64,000 nucleotides of DNA, taken from the NCBI GenBank assembly GCA_041906305.1, contig JAYRJL010000003.1:620001-684000 (forward strand), given 5' to 3'. The position numbers and the translations under genes are program-made. Positions 1 to 7,919 of this stretch are shown in pieces. The DNA comes from SHVZ01 sp041906305 (GTDB lineage Bacteria; Pseudomonadota; Alphaproteobacteria; SHVZ01). Within the stretch, counting starts at the first letter, position 1. The number at the start of each line of letters is the position of its first letter. Below the pieces are notes generated by a model. That model made no database searches and was not told where the DNA came from. It saw nothing but the letters and a program-made list of their open reading frames with translations.

Positions 1-1
1 C

Positions 2-1201
2 GAAACCCGGCTCGGCGCCCTGATCGGGGCGACCTCGGTCACCGCCGACGGCAGGCCGGCCCTGCAGCGTCCCCACGGCGACATCCGCTATCAGGAGCTG
101 AGGTCCGGCGTCTATTGGCAGATCTTCGTCGCCGACGGCTACACGCTGCGCTCGCGTTCGCTCGGCGACGAGTCGCTGCCGATGGCGCCGAACCCCGACC
201 CGGTCCAGGTCGAGGGGCCCGACGACCAGCAGCTGATCGTGCTGACCCGGACCCTGCTGATGCCCGGCGCCCAGGCGCCCTTCACCTTTTCCGTCGCCGT
301 CGACCGCTCCGAGATCGAGGAGCATGCAAGTCGCTTTGCCGGATCGGTCTCGGCGGCGCTCGCCCTCCTCGGCGTCGGCCTCCTCGTCGCCGTCGTCGTC
401 CAGATCAGGGTGGGGCTCCGTCCGCTGGCCGCCGTCGGCCGCGCGCTGACCCAGGTTCGCGCCGGTCAGGCGACCGAGATCGCCGGAAACTATCCGGGCG
501 AGCTGCAGCCGCTGGTCGACGAGATCAACCAGCTGGTCCGCCACAACGCGACCGTGATGGAGCGCGCCCGGACCCATGTCGGCAACCTGGCGCACGCGCT
601 GAAGACGCCGATCTCGGTCCTGGCCGCGCGCGCCAGCATCGACAAGGGCCCGCTGGCCGACGTGGTGCGCACCCAGACGACCCTGATGAGCAAGCATGTG
701 GAGCACCACCTCGCCCGCGCCAGCATGGCAGGACCCGAGGGCGGCGTTTACCGACGCACCCCGGTCGCCGACGTGCTCGACGGGCTCTCGCGCACGCTGG
801 CCCAGATCTACGTCCAGCGCGATCTCGAGATCGACGTCGAGGCGCAGGACAAGGTCCAGTTCCGCGGAGAGCGTCAGGACCTCGAGGAGATGGCCGGAAA
901 CCTGATGGACAATGCCTGCAAATGGGCACGGAGCCGGGTTCGTGTGACGGCGACGAACGAATCGGGACGGCTGGCGCTCGTGGTCGAGGACGACGGTCCC
1001 GGCATGCCCGAGGCGTTTCACGGCGAAGCCTTCCAGCGCGGCCGCCGCCTCGATGAATCGGTGCCCGGCAGCGGCCACGGCCTTGCGATCGTCCGCGACC
1101 TGACTCTTCTCTACGGTGGGCATGTCATGCTGGGCCGGTCCGGGCTGGGTGGACTGGCCGCGACCCTCGATCTACCGGCCCCGGCCGAGGCAGCCGTGTA
1201 A
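2..1201 (+). CDS. Sensor histidine kinase, PhoQ-like (5' end outside window)
   Basis: This is the C-terminal 399 residues of a membrane sensor kinase; the start lies before the window. A sensor portion is followed by a hydrophobic segment near nt 335-410 and a HAMP-like linker. The dimerisation helix carries NLAHALKTPISVL, with the phosphoacceptor His codon at nt 593-595; LAHALKTP resembles the H-box of PhoQ rather than the usual HELRTP. The ATPase domain shows the N box NLMDNACKWA (about nt 899-928), the G1 motif EDDGPGMP and the G2 motif GHGLAIV. It should autophosphorylate and pass phosphate to a response regulator, probably encoded just upstream and not visible here. The reading frame is open from base 2. 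Confidence 0.9.
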   Translation, partial: ETRLGALIGATSVTADGRPALQRPHGDIRYQELRSGVYWQIFVADGYTLRSRSLGDESLPMAPNPDPVQVEGPDDQQLIVLTRTLLMPGAQAPFTFSVAVDRSEIEEHASRFAGSVSAALALLGVGLLVAVVVQIRVGLRPLAAVGRALTQVRAGQATEIAGNYPGELQPLVDEINQLVRHNATVMERARTHVGNLAHALKTPISVLAARASIDKGPLADVVRTQTTLMSKHVEHHLARASMAGPEGGVYRRTPVADVLDGLSRTLAQIYVQRDLEIDVEAQDKVQFRGERQDLEEMAGNLMDNACKWARSRVRVTATNESGRLALVVEDDGPGMPEAFHGEAFQRGRRLDESVPGSGHGLAIVRDLTLLYGGHVMLGRSGLGGLAATLDLPAPAEAAV

Positions 1202-1304
1202 CACTCCAAGAGAAAGTGACGACGAATTCTTGCCAACCTTGCGTTTGTTTAGATTAGCGGCGTATCTTGCGATTCTCGCAACTTCCTTCCAAAGAGTACC
1301 CGCT

Positions 1305-1520
1305 ATGCGTCGCAAGATCCTCCTCCCCCTGGCTCTCGTTCTCGGCATGTTCGCCATCCAGCCGGCCCTGACCAACGCCGCCTACGCCCAGGCCTCCTCC
1401 AGCGCTCCGACCGCCGCGAAGCCGGCGCCGGCGAAGAAGGCCGCCACCAAGAAGAAGGCCAAGAAGAAGGCCACCAAGAAGTCCGCCGCCAAGAAGCCGG
1501 CGATGTCGAAGACTTCCTGA
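1305..1520 (+). CDS. Small secreted Lys/Ala-rich protein
   Basis: A 71-residue protein that I cannot assign to a named family. Residues 1-29 form a convincing signal peptide (MRRK, then a hydrophobic stretch, then NAAYAQA as a likely cleavage site). The rest is almost wholly Ala, Lys, Pro, Ser and Thr, with runs such as PAKKAATKKKAKKK that recall histone H1 tails. The ATG was chosen because the signal peptide starts there; the frame is open further upstream but that part overlaps the kinase end. A strong hairpin terminator follows the stop codon by about 20 bases. It is expected in the periplasm or at the cell surface, where it could bind anionic polymers; that role is inference. Confidence 0.6.
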   Translation: MRRKILLPLALVLGMFAIQPALTNAAYAQASSSAPTAAKPAPAKKAATKKKAKKKATKKSAAKKPAMSKTS

Positions 1521-1540
1521 GCTCGATCAGGCTCGGAACG

Positions 1541-1573
1541 GAAACGGGCGGCGCCGATGGCGCCGCCCGTTTC
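1541..1573. terminator. Bidirectional intrinsic terminator
   Basis: A perfect 15-bp stem (GAAACGGGCGGCGCC at 1541-1555 pairing with 1559-1573) with a three-base loop, followed by GTTTTCA on the plus strand. It lies between the small secreted-protein gene and the convergent permease gene and can serve both strands. Confidence 0.8.
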
Positions 1574-1593
1574 GTTTTCAGGCCCGGGGAGGC

Positions 1594-2481
1594 CTAGGAT
1601 TCTTTCGGATCGAGCGCGTCTCGAAGCCCGTCGCCGAGAAGATTGAAGGCGAGCACGATCGTCGCGATGGCGAGGCCCGGCCACCACGCCATCCACGGCG
1701 CCTGGCTGATGAACTGACGCGCGACGTTGAGCATGCTGCCCCAGCTCGGCTCCGGCGGCTGCTGCCCCAATCCCAGGAACGAGAGCGCGGCTTCCGCGAG
1801 CGTTGCCGTCGCGATCGCGAGCGTCGACTGCACCAGCACCGGGGCCACGATGTTGGGAAGCACGTGGCGGATCGCGATGCGCAGATGCGGATTCCCCAGC
1901 GCACGCGCCGCCTCGACATAGTCCTCCACCGTCACCGCCAGCACCTGGCCGCGGACGAGGCGGATGAAGATCGGCGTCTGGGTCAGCCCGATCGCGATCA
2001 TCGCGTTGGTCAGGCTGGGACCGAGGAACGCCGCCATCGCGATCGCGAGGATCAGGAACGGGCACGCCAGCAGTGCGTCGACGATACGCATCATCAGCGA
2101 GTCGACCCAGCCCTTGGCGTAGCCCGAGAGCAGACCCAGCGGAACGCCGAGCACGATCGCGATCAGGACCGAGATGACGCCGGCCTGCAGCGAGGCGCGG
2201 GCGCCGTAGATCATGCGGCTGAGGAGATCGCGTCCGATCTCGTCCGTGCCGAGCAGGTACTGCGCCGACGGCGGCTTCCGCACCATCAGGAAGTTGGTCT
2301 TGGTCGGATCGTAAGGCGCCAGCAGCGGCGCCAGCAGCGCGATCAGGACGAAGACGACGATGACGCTGAGGCCGACGATCGCGCCCTTCCGGCGCATGAG
2401 ACGCCGGAAGACGTTCGGGCGCTTGGCCAGCGTATCGTCGGCGCCAACTTTGGGGGCGACAGCGGCGGTGGTCGCGACCAT
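1594..2481 (-). CDS. Dipeptide/oligopeptide ABC transporter permease, DppC type
   Basis: Inner-membrane permease of 295 residues, the usual DppC/OppC length. An N-terminal membrane helix ends in LLAPYDPT, a hallmark of DppC-type proteins, and the cytoplasmic EAA loop reads EAARALGNPHLRIAIRHVLPN, the contact site for the ATPase. The C terminus LGDGLRDALDPKES is also typical. I start at the ATG at 2481, six bases after the stop of the DppB-type gene; a longer in-frame version would run into that gene. It is the last gene of the minus-strand transporter operon and is followed by the terminator at 1541-1573. Substrate is probably short peptides, but specificity cannot be read from the permease. 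Confidence 0.92.
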   Translation of the reverse strand: MVATTAAVAPKVGADDTLAKRPNVFRRLMRRKGAIVGLSVIVVFVLIALLAPLLAPYDPTKTNFLMVRKPPSAQYLLGTDEIGRDLLSRMIYGARASLQAGVISVLIAIVLGVPLGLLSGYAKGWVDSLMMRIVDALLACPFLILAIAMAAFLGPSLTNAMIAIGLTQTPIFIRLVRGQVLAVTVEDYVEAARALGNPHLRIAIRHVLPNIVAPVLVQSTLAIATATLAEAALSFLGLGQQPPEPSWGSMLNVARQFISQAPWMAWWPGLAIATIVLAFNLLGDGLRDALDPKES

Positions 2482-2486
2482 GGCGG

Positions 2487-3428
2487 TCAGGCCCGCATCC
2501 GCGGATTGACCAGGAAGTAGATCAGGTCCGCGCAGAGATTGAGGAAGATGAAGCCGGTCGCCGTGCACAGCACGACGCCCTGGACCACCGCATAGTCGCG
2601 GTTGAAGACCGCATCCACGATCAGCTTGCCGAAGCCGGGGATGGTGAAGATCTGCTCGGTCAGGACGGCGCCGCTCATCAGCTCGCCGAGCTGGATCGCG
2701 CCGAGCGTCACGACCGGGATGATGGCGTTGCGGAGCGCGTGGCGGAAGACGACGCGCGGCTCGCGCAGGCCCTTGGCGCGCGCCGTGCGCACGTAGTCGG
2801 AGCGCAGCACGGCCAGCATCGCCGAACGTGTATGCCGCATGAAGATCGCGGTGGTGACGCTCGAGAGGACGATGGCCGGCATGATCATCGTCATCAGGTT
2901 CTGCGACAGGCTCTCGGTCGGCTTGACGAAGCCCGACGCCGGGAGCCAGCCGAGATGCACCGAGAACAGCATGATCATCATGATGCCGAGCCAGAAGCTC
3001 GGCACCGAGATGCCGGAAAGCGCGACCACGTTGGCGCCGTAGTCGAGCAGCGTCTCCTTCTTGACTGCCGAGATGATGCCCATCGGAATGCCGACGCAGA
3101 TCGCGATCAGGATGGCCATCGATGCCAGCTGCATCGTCACCGGCAGCTTGGATGCCACCAGGTCTCCGACCGACATCTTGAGACGGATGGATTCGCCGAG
3201 ATTGCCGTGGAGCACGTTGCCGACCCAGATCAGGTACTGCTGCCAGATCGGGAGGTCGAGGTTGTACATCCGCCGGAGCTCGGCGATGACCTGCGGGTCG
3301 CGCTCCTCCCCGGCGAGGGCCAGTGCCGGATCGCCGGGGAGGAGGAGCTGCAGGCCGAAGACCACGATCGAGATGAAGACGATCGTGGGAACGCTGACCA
3401 GGAGCCGACGGATGACGTAGGTGAGCAT
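2487..3428 (-). CDS. Dipeptide/oligopeptide ABC transporter permease, DppB type
   Basis: Permease of 313 residues beginning MLTYVIRRLLVSVPTI, the characteristic DppB/OppB start with its first membrane helix. The EAA loop is ARAKGLREPRVVFRHALRNAIIP and the C terminus ends DLIYFLVNPRMRA, as in most DppB proteins. It pairs with the DppC-type permease that begins five bases after its stop to form the transmembrane channel. The binding-protein gene lies 40 bases upstream, so these genes are very likely co-transcribed. Confidence 0.92.
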   Translation of the reverse strand: MLTYVIRRLLVSVPTIVFISIVVFGLQLLLPGDPALALAGEERDPQVIAELRRMYNLDLPIWQQYLIWVGNVLHGNLGESIRLKMSVGDLVASKLPVTMQLASMAILIAICVGIPMGIISAVKKETLLDYGANVVALSGISVPSFWLGIMMIMLFSVHLGWLPASGFVKPTESLSQNLMTMIMPAIVLSSVTTAIFMRHTRSAMLAVLRSDYVRTARAKGLREPRVVFRHALRNAIIPVVTLGAIQLGELMSGAVLTEQIFTIPGFGKLIVDAVFNRDYAVVQGVVLCTATGFIFLNLCADLIYFLVNPRMRA

Positions 3429-3468
3429 GCTCGCCGCTTCTTCCGTCGGTTCCGGTTCTTAAGTCAGG

Positions 3469-4974
3469 TCAATTCATCTTCATGCCGGCGAGACGGATCA
3501 GCCCGTCCGGCACCGGCACGAACCCGGCCAGCTTCGGGCTCATCGCCCAGAACCAGGTCGGATGATAGAGATAGGTGCGCTCGTTCTCGTCCGCGTGGAT
3601 CTTCGCGATCTTCTCGTAGGCGGTCATCCGCTGCTCGAAGTTGCTGGTCGCACGCGTCTCCTTGAGCGCCGCCTCGACGCCCGGGTTGCAGAACTTGCCG
3701 TCGTTCTGGCCGCCGTCGCAGGCGATGAACGCCGTCAGGTTGCCGTCCGGATCGACGCGGCCCGACCAGCCGATCAGATAGGCCTCGAAGTCGCCCTTCT
3801 GCGCGGTCTGGAGCGAGGTCGCGAACTCGACCTGCTGCAGCTTGATGTCGAAGCCGGCTTCCTTGGCCATCGCCTGGATCATCTGGGCGACCTGCTGCTG
3901 CTCGTTGCCGGGCGTGATCATCATCGTGAACGACGGGGCGGGAACGCCCGCGGCCTTCAGCAGATCCTTCGCCTTGGCGACGTCGCGCTTGGGCGTCGGC
4001 ACCGACTTCACGTACCAGGGATTGGTCGGCGGCACCCACTGGTTGCCCGGCAGAAACTCGCCGCTGAAGACCACCTGATTGATCGCGTCGCGGTCGATCG
4101 ACAGCTCGAGCGCCTGGCGGATGCGCTTGTCCTTGGCCAGCACGCTGGTCTTGGCGCGCTCGCCGTTGGCGACGTTGATCGTGAGGCCCTGGTATCCCAG
4201 GCCGACCTGGGAGGCGAACTTGACGCGGCTGTCCTTCTTTACCTCGGCGACGTCGCTCGCCTGCAGGCGCTCAAGCATGTCGATCTGGCCCGAGCGCAGG
4301 TTGGCGAGGCGGACGGTGCCGTCGACGATCGGCAGGAACGTGACGCGGTCGAAGCTGTAGGCGCCGGCGTTCCAGTACTCCTTGAACTTCTCCAGCACGA
4401 TGCGGTCCTGCTGGACGCGCTCGACGAACTTGTAGGCACCGGCGCAGATCGGCTTGGCGCCGAAATTGGGGCCGGCGGCGGTCGCCGCCTTCGGCGAGAC
4501 GATCATGCCGGCGCGGTCGGTGAACTGGGCCATCAGCGGCGCGAAGGGCGCGTCCATGCTGACCTTCACCGTCATCGGATCGACGACCTCGATCTTCTTG
4601 ACGACGTTGATCTCGGACTTGCGGAAAGAGCCCTGCATGTTGAGGTGGCGGTCGAGGGAGAACCGCACCGCCTCGGCGTCCAGCTTCTCGCCGTCATGGA
4701 ACAGCACGTTCGGACGGATCTTGAAGGTGACGGCGGTCTGGTCGGACGACCACGACCACTCGGTCGCGAGCTGCGGAACCAGCTTCAGGTCCTTGTCGAT
4801 GTCGACGAGCTTGTCGCAGAGGCTCATGAACACGATGCGACCGACGAAGGTGCGCGCCATCGTCGGGTCGAGAGCGTCCGGATCCTCGGCCAGGCCGATA
4901 CGCAGGTTGGATTGCGCCGATGCGACGCTGGTCATCAACCCGAGCGCCAGCAGCGGCAGAACTACGCGCTTCAT
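3469..4974 (-). CDS. Periplasmic solute-binding protein, ABC family 5 (peptide type)
   Basis: Periplasmic binding protein of 501 residues (SBP_bac_5 family) that captures the substrate for the adjoining permeases. MKRVVLPLLALGLMTSVASAQ is a signal peptide with an AxA cleavage site. The family signature follows: the mature N terminus LRIGLAEDPDALDPT, then FKIRPNVLFHDGEKLDAEAV and the conserved GAYKF segment. I chose the ATG at 4974, which has GGGAG a few bases upstream and starts the signal peptide; the frame is open for 30 more codons. It lies between the ATPase genes and the permease genes, an internal position for a binding protein. Confidence 0.9.
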   Translation of the reverse strand: MKRVVLPLLALGLMTSVASAQSNLRIGLAEDPDALDPTMARTFVGRIVFMSLCDKLVDIDKDLKLVPQLATEWSWSSDQTAVTFKIRPNVLFHDGEKLDAEAVRFSLDRHLNMQGSFRKSEINVVKKIEVVDPMTVKVSMDAPFAPLMAQFTDRAGMIVSPKAATAAGPNFGAKPICAGAYKFVERVQQDRIVLEKFKEYWNAGAYSFDRVTFLPIVDGTVRLANLRSGQIDMLERLQASDVAEVKKDSRVKFASQVGLGYQGLTINVANGERAKTSVLAKDKRIRQALELSIDRDAINQVVFSGEFLPGNQWVPPTNPWYVKSVPTPKRDVAKAKDLLKAAGVPAPSFTMMITPGNEQQQVAQMIQAMAKEAGFDIKLQQVEFATSLQTAQKGDFEAYLIGWSGRVDPDGNLTAFIACDGGQNDGKFCNPGVEAALKETRATSNFEQRMTAYEKIAKIHADENERTYLYHPTWFWAMSPKLAGFVPVPDGLIRLAGMKMN

Positions 4975-5060
4975 GATCAGTCTCCCAGCTATTGTGATTG
5001 GTGCGTGGCCCGTTCGCGCGGCCACCTTGAGTGAAACTCTATCGTTAGTAAGACTACCCA

Positions 5061-6122
5061 TCAAGCCGGCCTAAAGGCGGCTTTGAGCCGCTCCAGCCGC
5101 GGGTTCTCCGGCAGCTTCTGCTCGCCGACACCCACGCTCACCCGGTCGGCGATCTCGGGCCAGAGATGGCAAGCCGTGGCATGGCCGTCGGCATCTGCGA
5201 TCAGCGCCGGTTCCTCGGCCTTGCAGCGCTCGACGGCGTAGATGCAGCGCGTATGGAAGCGGCAGCCGGACGGCGGATCGATCGGGCTCGGCACGTCGCC
5301 CTGAAGCAGCGAGCGCGGCCTCTTGAGGCGCGGATCCGGCGCCGGGATCGCGTTGAGCAGCGCGCGCGTATAGGGGTGGCGCGGGCGGCGGAACAGCGTG
5401 CGCGTCGGCGCCAGCTCGACGATCTTGCCGAGATACATGACGGCGACGCGGTCGGCGATGTGCTTCACCACGGCCAGGTCGTGCGCGATCAGGATGTAGG
5501 AGAGGCCGAGGCGGCGCTGCAGGTCCTGCATCAGGTTGATGACCTGGGCACGGATCGAGACGTCGAGCGCCGACACCGGCTCGTCGCCGATGATGACCTT
5601 CGGCTCGACCGCGAGCGCGCGGGCGATGCCCAGGCGCTGGCGCTGACCGCCGGAGAACTCGTGCGGATAGCGGAGAGCGTGGTAGGGCGCGAGACCGACC
5701 AGGCCGAGCAGATCTCTGATGCGCTCGTCGGCGGCCTTGCCCGAGGCTATGCCATGCAGCTCCAGCGGCTCACGCAGCATCGATCCCACGGTCATCGTCG
5801 GGTTGAGCGAGGCGTAGGGGTCCTGGAAGACGATCTGCAGTTCGCGGCGGAGCCGGCGCATCTCGCCGCTCGAAAGCTTGAAGACCTCGCGGCCGTCATA
5901 GGTGACGCGGCCCTGGGTCGGCTCGATCAGGCGGAGGACCAGGCGGCCGGTGGTCGACTTGCCGCAGCCCGACTCGCCGACCAGCCCCAGCGTCTCGCCC
6001 TTGGCGACGGAGAAGTCGATCCCGTCGACGGCGCGGACATGACCGACAGTGCTCTGGAGTATCCCGCGCTTGATCGGGAAGTGCTTCACCAGGCCTTCGA
6101 CGGTAAGGATCGGCTGGGCCAT
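5061..6122 (-). CDS. Peptide ABC transporter ATPase, DppF/OppF type
   Basis: Cytoplasmic ATPase of 353 residues that energises the transporter. It has the Walker A GESGCGKST, the signature SGGQRQRLGIARAL, the Walker B VIIGDEPVSALD and the switch histidine in LIAHDLAVV. The C-terminal oligopeptide-ATPase extension contains GCRFHTRCIYAVERC, whose cysteines match the cluster-binding region of this subfamily. HFPIKRG near the N terminus is typical of DppF. It follows the DppD-type gene after three bases. An 86-base gap separates it from the binding-protein gene. Confidence 0.93.
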   Translation of the reverse strand: MAQPILTVEGLVKHFPIKRGILQSTVGHVRAVDGIDFSVAKGETLGLVGESGCGKSTTGRLVLRLIEPTQGRVTYDGREVFKLSSGEMRRLRRELQIVFQDPYASLNPTMTVGSMLREPLELHGIASGKAADERIRDLLGLVGLAPYHALRYPHEFSGGQRQRLGIARALAVEPKVIIGDEPVSALDVSIRAQVINLMQDLQRRLGLSYILIAHDLAVVKHIADRVAVMYLGKIVELAPTRTLFRRPRHPYTRALLNAIPAPDPRLKRPRSLLQGDVPSPIDPPSGCRFHTRCIYAVERCKAEEPALIADADGHATACHLWPEIADRVSVGVGEQKLPENPRLERLKAAFRPA

Positions 6123-6125
6123 TCT

Positions 6126-7103
6126 TCAGGCCTCCAGCGGCGCGCGGATGCACGCGGCCTGGTGGCCCGTCGCGACCTCGACCAGCGGCGGGTCGGTCTC
6201 GGCGCAGGCGGCGATCGCGAAGGGACAGCGGGCGCGGAAGCGGCAGCCTTGCGGCAGCGAGGTCAGGTTCGGCACCTGTCCTTCGATCGCGGCCAGCCTG
6301 TCCTGCTCGAGGTCGAGGCGCGGCACGGAGCCCATCAACCCGATCGTGTAGGGATGCTGCGGGTCGGCGAACAAGGACGCCGCCGGCGCCCGCTCGATCA
6401 CCCGGCCGGCGTACATCACCAGCACCTCGTCCGCCATCTCGGCGACGACACCGAGGTCGTGCGTGATCAGCATGATCGCCATGCCGGTCTCGGCACGGAG
6501 CTCGCCCAGGAGATCGAGGATCTGCGCCTGGATGGTGACGTCGAGCGCGGTGGTCGGCTCGTCGGCGATCAGCAGGTGCGGCGAGCACGAGAGCGCCATG
6601 GCGATCATCGCGCGCTGGCGCATGCCGCCCGAGAGCTTGTGCGGGTAGTCGTCGAAGCGCTTTTCCGGGCTCGGGATGCGCACCCGGCGCAGAAGCTCGA
6701 TGGTGCGCGTCTTCGCCTCCGCCGGGCTCACCTGCTCGTGGCGCAGGATCGCCTCCGAGATCTGGTCGCCGACGGTGAAGGCCGGGTTCAGCGAGGTCAT
6801 CGGCTCCTGGAAGATCATGCCCATCCGGTTGCCGCGGAGGCCCTGGTACTTCTCGGGCGGCAGACCCACCAGCTCCTCGCCCTCGAAACGGATCGAGCCC
6901 CCGACGATCTTGCCGGGCGGGTTGGGCACCAGCCCCATGATCGAGAGCGCCGTCACGCTCTTGCCGCAGCCCGACTCGCCGACGACGCCGAGCGTCTTGC
7001 CCTTCGCCAGCGAGAACGAGACCTCGTCGACGGCGCGGAAGCGGCCGTGATCGGTCTTGAACTCGGTCGAGAGTCCGCCGACGGAGAGCAGGGCGTCGGT
7101 CAC
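6126..7103 (-). CDS. Peptide ABC transporter ATPase, DppD/OppD type
   Basis: ATPase of 325 residues, partner of the DppF-type protein. Visible motifs are the Walker A GESGCGKS, the signature LSGGMRQRAMIAMAL, the Walker B LLIADEPTTALD and the C-terminal cysteine-containing segment GCRFRARCPFAIAAC. The start is a GTG at 7103 whose bases overlap the TGA of the DUF1028 gene (GTGA, 7100-7103), which indicates translational coupling. The alternative longer frame upstream lies wholly inside the DUF1028 gene and looks like no protein. Confidence 0.92.
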   Translation of the reverse strand: MTDALLSVGGLSTEFKTDHGRFRAVDEVSFSLAKGKTLGVVGESGCGKSVTALSIMGLVPNPPGKIVGGSIRFEGEELVGLPPEKYQGLRGNRMGMIFQEPMTSLNPAFTVGDQISEAILRHEQVSPAEAKTRTIELLRRVRIPSPEKRFDDYPHKLSGGMRQRAMIAMALSCSPHLLIADEPTTALDVTIQAQILDLLGELRAETGMAIMLITHDLGVVAEMADEVLVMYAGRVIERAPAASLFADPQHPYTIGLMGSVPRLDLEQDRLAAIEGQVPNLTSLPQGCRFRARCPFAIAACAETDPPLVEVATGHQAACIRAPLEA

Positions 7104-7810
7104 TTGAGCGCCGCCTGGGCCTTGGCGATCACGTCCATCAGCTTGGCGCGGTCGTAGATGCCGACCGGGTCGCCCTTCTTCGCAAGGCAGCTCTTGAACG
7201 TAAGATAGTGCGTGCGCGCCACGTCGCGGAGCCGCCGCAATTCGGGAAGCGGCAGCGTGTGGTCGTCGACGCGGATATCGAGCTGCGCGTACTCCTCGCC
7301 CGCGTGAATCACGAGGCAGGCCGACTGACGGCCGCGCTTGTCGCCGCCGGCGGCATCGCCCGCCTCCAGCCCGCGCAGCAGGCGCTCGTCCAGTGGTTGA
7401 TCCATGTTCGCCTGGTAGGCCTTCAGCGTCTCGTGGATCACCTGCGGGCCGGCGAGCATGTTGCCGGCGACCGACACCCCCTCGCCCAGCACGTGGCCGC
7501 TCCATTCGACGCAGTCGAGTCCCGTGTGCGCGGCGTTGCGGCCCATTGCATCGACGATGTGGAACTGGCGGCTCGCATGGCCGGGATCGGCCTCGACCAG
7601 GAGGCGCAGCGCATCCGGCGCGGGCACGCCGGCCGCCAGCATCTTCAGGCCATTGATGCCGTAGTAGGGATTGACCAGCGCCTGGGTCGAGATCGCGCCG
7701 ACGTCGCTCCGCCCGTAGGGACAGATCGATCCCACGGCGAAGAACTTGGTGGCGACGGCAACACCGAACGCGCCCGTTTTCGGGTCGCGTGCGACGATCG
7801 ACCAGGTCAT
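7100..7810 (-). CDS. DUF1028 family protein (Ntn-hydrolase-like)
   Basis: A 236-residue protein starting MTWSIVARDPKTGAFGVAVATKFFAVG, the conserved start of DUF1028, a family with an Ntn-hydrolase-like fold. GRNAAHTGLDCVEWSGHVLGEGVSVAGNML is also characteristic. The biochemical role of this family is not settled. Here it is the first gene of the peptide-transporter operon, coupled by GTGA to the first ATPase, so an amidase or peptidase step on the imported compound is a reasonable inference. The ATG has GGAGGG upstream. A lone DUF1028 protein would lack the peptidoglycan-binding tail found in some relatives. Confidence 0.85.
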   Translation of the reverse strand: MTWSIVARDPKTGAFGVAVATKFFAVGSICPYGRSDVGAISTQALVNPYYGINGLKMLAAGVPAPDALRLLVEADPGHASRQFHIVDAMGRNAAHTGLDCVEWSGHVLGEGVSVAGNMLAGPQVIHETLKAYQANMDQPLDERLLRGLEAGDAAGGDKRGRQSACLVIHAGEEYAQLDIRVDDHTLPLPELRRLRDVARTHYLTFKSCLAKKGDPVGIYDRAKLMDVIAKAQAALK

Positions 7811-7919
7811 GAGCCCTCCTGCCTAGCGCAACGTTATCCCGATAGGGGGTACCGCTGCAATCTTGCCTCCGCGCTCAATCAACGAGACGATGCATCTTCT
7901 ATTCCCCGGAGCCTCCCCA

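Noticed and set aside
3562..5034. Long plus-strand open frame of 490 codons opposite the binding-protein gene
   Set aside because: It is an Arg/Asp/Leu-rich mirror of a real gene in GC-rich DNA and shows no domain; the minus-strand gene has clear family motifs.
5166..7157. Plus-strand open frame of 663 codons opposite both ATPase genes
   Set aside because: Antisense shadow of DppF and DppD-type genes; low-complexity Arg/Ala/Asp content and no motif.
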